64,000 nt of DNA from Agapanthus africanus. Its lineage: Eukaryota > Streptophyta > Magnoliopsida > Asparagales > Amaryllidaceae. This document shows positions 1 through 7,853 of this stretch, piece after piece (position 1 is the stretch's first letter; the number at the start of each line of letters is the position of its first letter). The notes under the pieces were generated by a model, which had not been told where the DNA came from, ran no database searches, and worked only from the letters and a program-made list of their open reading frames with translations. Position numbers and translations under genes: made by a program. The DNA lies in the NCBI GenBank assembly GCA_030015575.1, contig CM057349.1:256303077-256367076 (forward strand). Direction: 5' to 3'.

Positions 1-1864
1 CGTTGTGATGGCAGTCACACTAGTGGGGGCTGGGTAATCTATAGGCACATCCTTATACAGGTCCCTAGTCGTAGGACTGTCGAGACAGGGCATCGATACT
101 CCGGAGTAGACTAGCGTATGCGCTTCTCATCCCAGTGTGGGAGATGGTCTGTCCCACAGCCATCAGTACGTCGTACTGAAGATAGTATACGGGTGCTCGT
201 TGGGTTACGAGTACACTGGACAGGACTCGTCGGGAACTGACAGGTTGGTATTATACCTATCGTCAGTTATCAGTTCCTAGGTGACATGAGTACAGCTTAG
301 TCCGCTGACTTGACACTGACACTTCGCCTCGAGTGTGTTCCCACTGCACTTTGATCACTACCCTACCACGGCTCAAAGGAGTCGTGCAAACAGGTGGTGG
401 TTGGGTGCAGTCCCGAAGCACTTGGAGGCAGTGACGGTTAGACAGGATTCGTCTCTCCCGGTATTGGGGGTTGACATCGCGCTGTGTCTAGGAGAGCCAT
501 TACACGAGTAGTCCCTGGCCAGGGCAAGCGAGATATACTGGTAGGTTTCCAGTGTTATCTCAGGGTGTTTTGGGCTTCACTCCGACACGACTTGTACCGC
601 TATTGGGGGACTGACGTTTTACCGCCCCCTAGGCCCGCCATGCGATGTATCAGACGAACAGACCGGACTGTACGGAGAATGTCACATTCAGACTCAGTAG
701 GAGTTCAGATGGGGTTTCACCTCGTCAGCCTTCTTGTCGGCATCTACCTGGGGACCGTTACGCACAGCTAGTGCCGCTTGCGGTCTGTGGTTAAACCCAC
801 TGCCAGCGTAGTGTCGAGTCTTTAGAGTCCCACACAGAGGGTATTCGCCTCTGGGCAAAACAGAGTAGAGGTCGCATGGTTTTGCGACAGGGTTCGTTCT
901 CATCCGCGCACTTGTGCACGTTTGGAGTCCGGACGGATTATACTGGCAGGCTCTGGTTTGAGCCAGATACTGGTATATGTTTTGGGGGTTGCTTTTATAT
1001 CTTGGTATTCTTGTTCCTCGGAACGAGAATGCAGGTGTGTATGCACAGTTGCTTGAGGCGGAGAATGAGGTTTTTCATTAGGGTTTCGGATCGGGTGCGT
1101 ATGCACAGTTGACAGTCTTCATTTTCCAAACCCTAATGGATTTATATATTATCTATTAATAATAGTAATTAAATAAGAATTATGTTATGGTTGATTTATT
1201 TGTTGACTTGTTGACCATGGTTGACTTGTTGACCATTGACCACCATCATGCCTTGAAAGTCTTCCTTGATTCATGCTTACACTTCATTTAAAGAAGTATG
1301 ATAGTGGTCATTCCATATTTACCATCAACTATTCTTATTTCAATTATTATCATTTAGATAATACTTTTCTTTTGCATTATGGTTGCAAGAAAGAAAAAAG
1401 ATTGCTCATTCTATCATAACCTCTCTCTCTCCTCATTTCATCTTCTTCTTCCTCTAGCAAAGAGAAACCTTCTCATGTGTTGAGAATCATTCTCTTTAAA
1501 AGGAAAAGCAAACCCTAATCACTCTCTACTCATTCTAGGATGAAGGTTTAGCAAGCCGGAAACCCTAGTTCACTCAAAGATCGAGGAAGAGCCCAAAGTC
1601 GAACCTTCGAGGTGGATCCATCTTCGACGGGAGAAGGCGACGAAAAGAGAACCATCAACCTCTACAAGGTTTGAAGAAGAAGGAGTTCAAGTTTAGGTAT
1701 AACCATCTTCCATAGTAGCTAACTCTCTTTAGCTAGAATACTAGTTTTAGTTTAGACAACGATCCCGACCTTGTTTAGTCCATGTTGCCTCTTGCGATAA
1801 AAATTCGTTTTTTATACCGTTTCCGCCTCCCCGTAAGCACCGGGGGTCGCAATATGGACTTACA
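1..1864 (+). repeat. E1 5' LTR (truncated by window start)
   Basis: It matches the 3' LTR with an offset of 8066, shifting to 8064 after a 2-bp CT-repeat difference near 1420. It ends in TTACA directly before the PBS. Inside are a GGCTC/GAGCC palindrome (949-964), a cluster of five TTGAC cores (1203-1240), an AT-rich stretch and a CT-rich tract (1420-1460). The 78- to 95-codon frames in it recur in every LTR copy and are not taken as genes. Confidence 0.95.
1203..1240 (+). promoter_or_regulatory. W-box cluster in E1 LTR
   Basis: Five TTGAC cores start at 1203, 1211, 1221, 1229 and 1236, several followed by C or T as in the WRKY W-box TTGAC(C/T). The unit is partly tandem. The same cluster recurs in the E1 3' LTR (about 9269-9306) and, inverted, in the E2 LTR (about 13005-13070). 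A role in stress-induced transcription is inference from the known W-box/WRKY pairing. Confidence 0.5.
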
Positions 1865-1865
1865 G

Positions 1866-1878
1866 TGGTATCAGAGCC
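1866..1878 (+). other. E1 primer-binding site (tRNA-iMet)
   Basis: TGGTATCAGAGCC follows the LTR end after one base. This is the usual plant copia PBS, complementary to the 3' end of initiator methionine tRNA, where minus-strand DNA synthesis starts. Confidence 0.93.
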
Positions 1879-2079
1879 TAACTAAACTTAAACTAGCTTG
1901 GTAGTAAGGTGTAACGAAGTTCGGAACCGAAAAATCGCAAAACCGGAAAAACAAAACCCTAAGTTTCTGTTGATTTTTTTTCTGCTCAAAATGAAAAACT
2001 TTATACTTGTAAAATCGTCTCAGGGTTTTCTAAGAACACCCACCAAAAACGATAGCATGTTTCCTCCAAACCGCCGCCC

Positions 2080-2113
2080 TTCCGCGGCCTCACCTATTCA
2101 TATGGCCGCGGAA
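2080..2113 (+). other. E1 leader GC-rich stem-loop
   Basis: TTCCGCGGCC (2080-2089) pairs perfectly with GGCCGCGGAA (2104-2113) around a 14-nt loop. It begins 214 nt after the PBS start. Equivalent stems with different sequence sit at nearly the same distance in E2, E3, E4, E5 and E7. Confidence 0.7.
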
Positions 2114-3191
2114 CCGCCGCAGGTTATTTTCATCTTTGCATCGTTTTTCGTGCAGTGTTCTTCTGTGTTGGTTTTGGGATTTTTCAGATATATTATATGT
2201 ACCCAGATTTTCCAGAACAGAAATTCACTTTTGGGGTCCTATAATTCCGTATTTTTTTTCCGAACTTCACTGCACTTTGGCTATGTTGGTTATATCTGTG
2301 ATGTTTGCATGTATTGAACGTCGGCTAATCGCTATAAGTCGATTAGTCGGGGTTATACATGATCTGTAATGTGCTGGAATGTGTATATGAATGTGTTGGA
2401 CTGTCGCGGGTGAATAGCCGGGGTGGATGTGAGATGAGCTTTTGTTTTTCTTTCATTCATTTGTAAATGTAAATTGATGTAATTATATTATTTGTTTGGC
2501 CGCACAACCGGGTCGGGGTTGTAGCCGTCATTGTATAATTCTTTTTACTGTTTATGCTCCTAGGATAGACCCATGGAGGGGTGCACAAACTGCCGAGTAC
2601 TTGGCGGGTAGTTTGCCGCACCCGTAGGGGTCTTGGGTGGGGTATTTGGCTATTCACCGCGACCGTGTTATCCGCTTTTCGTTTCAGGCTCGAAAGGATT
2701 GCGGATTGCTAGTATATCCAATGTATTCATCTGTGATCTGTAATGTCTATCATTGCTTTCTATTTAGGCGTTGCTTATGTTTTACAGCCGCGCTAGCACA
2801 GCCCCCGCTCTGTCGTTAGTTAAGTAACCTAACGAGTGATGACGGGACCCCGTGGCGAATGCGAATGGCATAAGCGTACGTCATATTTTGGTTGTTTTCT
2901 GCAATGGTAGGATTAAATGATGGGACGCATTAAAAGAACTAATGCAAGAATATCACGCATTAAAAGAACTAATGCAAGATAATAAACCAAGTTTAAGTCG
3001 ATGGAACACTTTCGAAAAAACCACTCGGTTCTTTTCAAAAACTAACTTTTAAATGCGGAGCTTGAGCCACTCCTTCTAAAAGCTATCTCGTTCCATCGAT
3101 TATATCAAGTTCACTACGTTCACGGTTTTACCAAAACCAATCGTAGCCCTCCGTCGTTTCACATAAATAGTCAATAGTATTCAAGCTGTGT

Positions 3192-3388
3192 TTGTTGGCC
3201 AAAGTCAAGGCATAGTGATTGGTAGCTATTGGATATTCATGTGCAGCATAGATAGATGTGTTGATTTGGAACAGTCGTACTGCCTTGTTGGCCAAAGTCA
3301 AGGGTATGTACGGGTGGATTCAAATTAACCTGGAGAACGACGGGAAGAACTTGACATGTGACTTATGATTTGTTGGCCAAAGTCAAGG
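3192..3388 (+). repeat. Three dispersed copies of a leader motif in E1
   Basis: TTGTTGGCCAAAGTCAAGG occurs identically at 3192-3210, 3285-3303 and 3370-3388, spaced 93 and 85 bp. Its core TTGGCCAA is an 8-bp palindrome. E2 has the same three copies inverted (10858-10876, 10943-10961, 11036-11054). Confidence 0.85.
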
Positions 3389-3851
3389 TCATAAGAGCAT
3401 GGGGCAAAAATCCACATCGGGAGTTTCATAAGTACTGAAACTTGCTAGATTTGCATACCATTTGGAGTGTGATGATTATGGTAGGATTCCTTCATTTTCG
3501 TCACGCGATGATATTTGGATCCCGATCCTACTGTGAGTATATGCTACTCCTCGGGAAATTTCTCACTAAACGATCAATGCTATAAACCTAGTAGGTGCCT
3601 AGAAAGGTGTTAGCGGGGCTACGCCCCCAGGGAAAAGAGGTTCTTAAATTAAGGAACTTCGCGAAAGCGTTGGAAAACCTCCCTCGAAGTACCGACACTG
3701 GCCTGGCTGAACGGTTAAGCAAGTATTGTACGGTGGGATTGATCCCGGCTAATTCTTCCTTTGTGGTTTGAGGAGGGATTCGAGAGACAGTGGGAGCCAT
3801 CCTGTTTAGACAAATTAAAAACCATTCTAAACTTGCAAGAGCATCGTGCTA

Positions 3852-3875
3852 AGTGTTTCTTCTCTCCCCCTGCAG
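3852..3875 (+). promoter_or_regulatory. Candidate 3' splice site before E1 gag ATG
   Basis: A pyrimidine-rich run ending TGCAG at 3875 lies 13 nt before the gag ATG. Similar polypyrimidine-CAG tracts precede the gag start in E2 (ends 10373, minus), E3 (18333), E4 (43130) and E5 (ends 49899, minus). The donor is unresolved; LTR sequences such as TTTAG/GTATAA (about 1691-1703) are candidates. Confidence 0.5.
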
Positions 3876-3888
3876 CGACCAAATCGAA

Positions 3889-6800
3889 ATGACTGGACTT
3901 AAGTTACTTCTAGATAAAAACATATTGACAGGGCCAAACTACAAAGATTGGCTCAGGAATGTCAAATTGGCAATCTCTTACGACAAGCTGGGGTATCTTC
4001 TTACCACCAAAGCTCCCCCCGTCCCAGGTCCCACCTCCAGCGTCGCGGATAAGGAAATCCGTAAGACTTGGGAGATTGACAGCGCGAAGGCCAGATGCCT
4101 CGTACTTGCCTCGATGGACAACGACCATCAGAGGAGGCACGAGAATATGGATTTGGAATCCATATTTCTTCATACAAAAGAACTGTATGGAGAGCAGTCT
4201 CGTATCGCAAGATACGAAGTGTCGAAGAAGTTATTTTCGACAAAGTTGGCCGTCGGATCATCGGTAGCGGACCACGTGCTTAAGATGATTGGCTACACTG
4301 AGGAGCTCGCGGAACTTGGGACCACGTTGGACAGTGAACTTTATACAGATATAATTCTCCAGTCCCTTCCATCCACTTACGCCCAGTTCATACTGAATTT
4401 CAACTTGCAAGAAAAGGAAGTTGAACTTTCAGAACTCCTCAACCTGCTAAGGAGCGCAGAGGGCACCCTACAGAAGGGTAGGGATACATCCACTTTGTTT
4501 GTAGGAGGATCTTCTTCTTCTAGGTCCAAGGCGAAAGCCAAGGGAAAGAAGAAGAAAGCCCCCGCCAAACCAAGAGGCGGTGTTAGTAAAGTGGGTGCGA
4601 AGGGAAAGGAAAAGGCAACAAAGATAGCGGGGAAGCTTGTTGGTAAAGAGGAATGCTTCTATTGTCACAAGAGTGGACACTGGAAGAAAGATTGCAGGGC
4701 TTGGAAAGCCAGGACACAGGAACTGAAGCAGGTTGCGGCTTCAGCTTCAGGTGTGTATGTTATTGAAAACTGTCTTTCTATAAACTCTACTTCCTGGGTA
4801 TTGGATACCGGATCAGGATCTCATATCTGTAATTCTTTGCAGGCGTTGAGAAACCGTAGGGTTTTGAAGGCAGGTGACATGACCCTCAGAGTTGCGAACG
4901 GAGCTAGCATGGATGCTAAAGCCGTGGGGGACTATCACCTGGGAATGTCAGATGGGCATGTTTTGGTTTTGCGTAATTGCTTTTTTGTACCCAACGCAAC
5001 TTGTAATATCATTTCTGTATCTTTGGTTTCTAAAGAAGGTTATGAATTTGCGTTTGTAAGTAATGTTGTTAACATTCACCTTAATCAAGTTCTGATTGGG
5101 TCAGGTACATTGAGCAATGGTATATACGTATTAAACCAACCACAGATTTTCAATGTCCAGAATACACACAAAAGAAAGTCACCAGATATTAATCAGACTT
5201 TCTTATGGCATTGTAGACTGGGTCACATCAATGAGAGAAGGTTGACTAAGTTACATACAGAAGGATATTTGGATCCGTTCGAATATCAATCGTATGCCAC
5301 TTGTCAATCCTGTCTCAAAGGAAAGATGACAAAGACTCCGTTCACTGGACACGGAGTAAGAGCGAGCGAGCTCTTGGGACTCGTACACAGCGACGTGTGC
5401 GGTCCAATGTCTACACATGCGCGAAGCGGTTATTCTTACTTCATTACTTTTACGGATGATTTTTCAAGATACGGTTATGTCTTCTTAATGAAACATAAGT
5501 CCGAAGCTTTTGAAAAATTCCAGGAATTTAAGAATGAAGTAGAAAAACAAACCGGCAAAAGTATCAAGATTCTAAGATCGGATCGAGGTGGAGAATACTT
5601 AAGTGCCGAGTTCCTGAATTATTTAAAAGAGAATGGGATTCTCTCTCAGCTTACTCCTCCATACACTCCGCAGCACAACGGTGTATCGGAGAGACGGAAC
5701 CGAACCCTATTGGATATGGTACGGTCCATGATGAGTAACGCTGAGTTACCGCGATCATTCTGGGGGTATGCGCTAGAATCAGCTGCGTACCTTTTGAACC
5801 GAGTTCCTACTAAGACTGTGCCTACTACACCATATGAGATGTGGTGTGGGAAGAGACCCCATCTCAGTCACATCAAGACTTGGGGATGTCCAGCTTTTGT
5901 TAAAAAGCAGCATGTGGACAAGCTCGAGGCACGCTCAGTACAGTGTAAGTTCGTGGGATATCCAAAGAACTCTAAGGGATATTTCTTCTACTGTGAAGAG
6001 GAACAAAAAGTTCTTGTTTCTCGTCATGCCTACTTCTTGGAAACTGAGTTTTTGGAAAACCAGATAAGTGGGAGCACAGTAGAACTGGAAGAAATTCCAG
6101 AACCACGGACTATTACTGAAAGCTTAGTGGAACCAGAAGGTTCAAATGAACAGGACATTCCTACGCCGCTCCGCAGGAGTAGTAGGCAGTCTCATCCGCC
6201 CGAGAGATACTACGGTTTTCTCATAGACGGGGATCGAGAGGATTGCATCATAGACTATGATGAGCCTACTAGCTTCCAGCAGGCCGTTCAGAGCGTTGAC
6301 TCGGTAAAATGGCTGGATGCAATGCGGACCGAAATGGAGTCCATGTACACCAACAAAGTATGGACGTTGGACATTGCTCCAGACGGGGTAAAACCCGTAG
6401 GATGCAAGTGGATCTTCAAAAGGAAGATTGGTGTAGATGGACAGGTTGAGACCTATAAAGCTAGACTTGTAGCAAAGGGTTTCCGTCAAAGACCTGGCTT
6501 GGACTACGACGAAACCTTTTCTCCAGTGGCTATGCTGAAATCCATTCGGATCCTTCTTGCCATTGCTGCCTTCCACGATTATGAGATTTGGCAGATGGAC
6601 GTAAAAACCGCTTTTCTAAATGGAAATTTAGAGGAGTGTGTCTATATGGATCAGCCAGAGGGTTTCATTCAGAGTGGGAGCAGCGGAAAGGTGTGCAAGT
6701 TGCTTAAGTCCATCTATGGACTAAAGCAGGCATCGCGGAGTTGGAACATCTGTTTTGATGAGACGGTCAAGGAATTTGACTTTATCAAAAATCCAGATGA

Positions 6801-7839
6801 ACCGTGCATCTATAGTAGATTTGTAGCGAGAACTGTGGTATTCCTTGTTTTATACGTGGATGACATTCTCTTAATAGGAAATGACATTCCTATGCTACAA
6901 TCTGTCAAGGGTTTCTTGTCACACAGGTTCTCCATGAAAGACCTGGGTGATGCCTCTTACATCCTGGGGATCCGGATCTATCGTGATAGATCCAAGAGGA
7001 TATTAGGACTTTCACAGTCCAGGTACATCGACACCGTACTGAAAAGATTCAGTATGGAAGATTCCAAGCGCGGTAACTTACCGGCTTGTCACGGGATCAC
7101 CCTCTCTAAAGAGATGTCTCCCAAGACTGATTTGGAGAGGGATCGCATGTCTATTATACCCTACGCTTCTGCTGTAGGCTCTATAATGTATGCGATGTTG
7201 TGTACCAGACCGGATGTAGCTTATGCACTGAGTGTAGTAAGCCGGTATCAGTCAAACCCTGGGGAGAAACATTGGATAGCGGTAAAGAACATTCTCAAGT
7301 ACCTGAGGAGGACTAAGGAGATGTTCTTGGTGTATGGCGGAAAAGACCTCCAGATTGAGGCCTTTGCTGACTCCAGCTTCCAGAGTGACAAGGATGATTC
7401 CAAGTCCATGTCGGGTTTTGTCTTTACCCTCAATGGAGGGGCGGTGTGTTGGAAGAGTTCCAAACAGGAAACCGTTGCAGACTCGACTATGGAAGCGGAA
7501 TACATCGCTGCATCTGATGCCGCAAAAGAAGCTGTCTGGATAAGGAAGTTCTTAAAAGAACTTCAGGTGGTTCCGTCCATTGTTGACCCAGTACCTCTGT
7601 ATTGCGACAACAACGGGGCTATAGCTTTAGCAAAGGAACCCAGGTCCCATCAGAGATCCAGGCACATCTTGAGGCGGTATCACCTGATCAGGGAGATCGT
7701 GGATCGCAAGGAGATCGAGGTTCGGAGGGTTGCTTCAGAAGAGAACACTGCAGATCCATTCACCAAGGCCCTACCCCAGACTCAGTTCGAGCGGCTGATC
7801 GAGATGATAGGTCTTCGATACACCAGTACATGGCCTTAG
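3889..7839 (+). CDS. Copia gag-pol polyprotein, intact (E1)
   Basis: A single 1316-aa ORF. The frame is open from a GTG at 3853, but the first ATG is 3889, just after a splice-acceptor-like CAG, and E2 and E5 gag start at the same place. Numbered from that ATG: gag with a lysine-rich tail (about 205-250), zinc knuckle C256-C269 (CX2CX4HX4C), aspartic protease DTG at 306, HHCC-type pre-integrase region from H441, integrase core D502, D565, E601 (35 residues between the last two), RT with D904 and YVDD at 989-992, and RNase H with D1161, E1202, D1240. Every catalytic residue I checked is present and there is no internal stop, so it could supply proteins to itself and to defective relatives nearby. 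It should form virus-like particles in the cytoplasm, copy its RNA and integrate DNA in the nucleus. There is no env-like ORF. Confidence 0.95.
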   Translation: MTGLKLLLDKNILTGPNYKDWLRNVKLAISYDKLGYLLTTKAPPVPGPTSSVADKEIRKTWEIDSAKARCLVLASMDNDHQRRHENMDLESIFLHTKELYGEQSRIARYEVSKKLFSTKLAVGSSVADHVLKMIGYTEELAELGTTLDSELYTDIILQSLPSTYAQFILNFNLQEKEVELSELLNLLRSAEGTLQKGRDTSTLFVGGSSSSRSKAKAKGKKKKAPAKPRGGVSKVGAKGKEKATKIAGKLVGKEECFYCHKSGHWKKDCRAWKARTQELKQVAASASGVYVIENCLSINSTSWVLDTGSGSHICNSLQALRNRRVLKAGDMTLRVANGASMDAKAVGDYHLGMSDGHVLVLRNCFFVPNATCNIISVSLVSKEGYEFAFVSNVVNIHLNQVLIGSGTLSNGIYVLNQPQIFNVQNTHKRKSPDINQTFLWHCRLGHINERRLTKLHTEGYLDPFEYQSYATCQSCLKGKMTKTPFTGHGVRASELLGLVHSDVCGPMSTHARSGYSYFITFTDDFSRYGYVFLMKHKSEAFEKFQEFKNEVEKQTGKSIKILRSDRGGEYLSAEFLNYLKENGILSQLTPPYTPQHNGVSERRNRTLLDMVRSMMSNAELPRSFWGYALESAAYLLNRVPTKTVPTTPYEMWCGKRPHLSHIKTWGCPAFVKKQHVDKLEARSVQCKFVGYPKNSKGYFFYCEEEQKVLVSRHAYFLETEFLENQISGSTVELEEIPEPRTITESLVEPEGSNEQDIPTPLRRSSRQSHPPERYYGFLIDGDREDCIIDYDEPTSFQQAVQSVDSVKWLDAMRTEMESMYTNKVWTLDIAPDGVKPVGCKWIFKRKIGVDGQVETYKARLVAKGFRQRPGLDYDETFSPVAMLKSIRILLAIAAFHDYEIWQMDVKTAFLNGNLEECVYMDQPEGFIQSGSSGKVCKLLKSIYGLKQASRSWNICFDETVKEFDFIKNPDEPCIYSRFVARTVVFLVLYVDDILLIGNDIPMLQSVKGFLSHRFSMKDLGDASYILGIRIYRDRSKRILGLSQSRYIDTVLKRFSMEDSKRGNLPACHGITLSKEMSPKTDLERDRMSIIPYASAVGSIMYAMLCTRPDVAYALSVVSRYQSNPGEKHWIAVKNILKYLRRTKEMFLVYGGKDLQIEAFADSSFQSDKDDSKSMSGFVFTLNGGAVCWKSSKQETVADSTMEAEYIAASDAAKEAVWIRKFLKELQVVPSIVDPVPLYCDNNGAIALAKEPRSHQRSRHILRRYHLIREIVDRKEIEVRRVASEENTADPFTKALPQTQFERLIEMIGLRYTSTWP

Positions 7840-7853
7840 TGCAAGTGGGAGAT
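7840..7853 (+). other. E1 polypurine tract
   Basis: The purine-rich AAGTGGGAGA lies directly before the 3' LTR and is the expected plus-strand primer site. The same sequence precedes the 3' LTRs of E3 (about 21735-21747) and E4 (about 56866-56879), and its complement follows the E5 3' LTR (45958-45970). Confidence 0.85.

Larger units (their letters stand above)
1879..3888 (+). other. E1 long untranslated leader with conserved RNA motifs
   Basis: About 2 kb without a convincing gene between PBS and gag ATG. It carries a 10-bp GC stem-loop (2080-2089 with 2104-2113), a second stem-loop (2322-2331 with 2340-2349, loop ctataagt), a conserved CGTTAG/CTAACG stem (2814-2834), three copies of a 19-bp palindromic motif (3192-3388) and a splice-acceptor-like tract ending at 3875. 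Several upstream ATGs would hinder translation unless removed by splicing or bypassed. The same architecture recurs in E2-E5 and partly in E7. Confidence 0.8.

Noticed and set aside
484..771. 95-codon frame in E1 LTR, repeated at 8550-8837 and inverted at 13482-13769
   Set aside because: It is preserved only because the LTR copies are near-identical. No domain is recognisable, and related LTRs of E3, E4 and E5 do not keep the frame.
1866..1878. Possible tRNA gene at the TGGTATCAGAGCC motif
   Set aside because: It is only the tRNA-complementary PBS next to LTR ends; no cloverleaf surrounds it.
3853..3888. N-terminal 12-residue extension of the E1 polyprotein
   Set aside because: The codon at 3853 is GTG, the stretch is a splice-acceptor-like pyrimidine tract, and E2 and E5 gag align from the later ATG.
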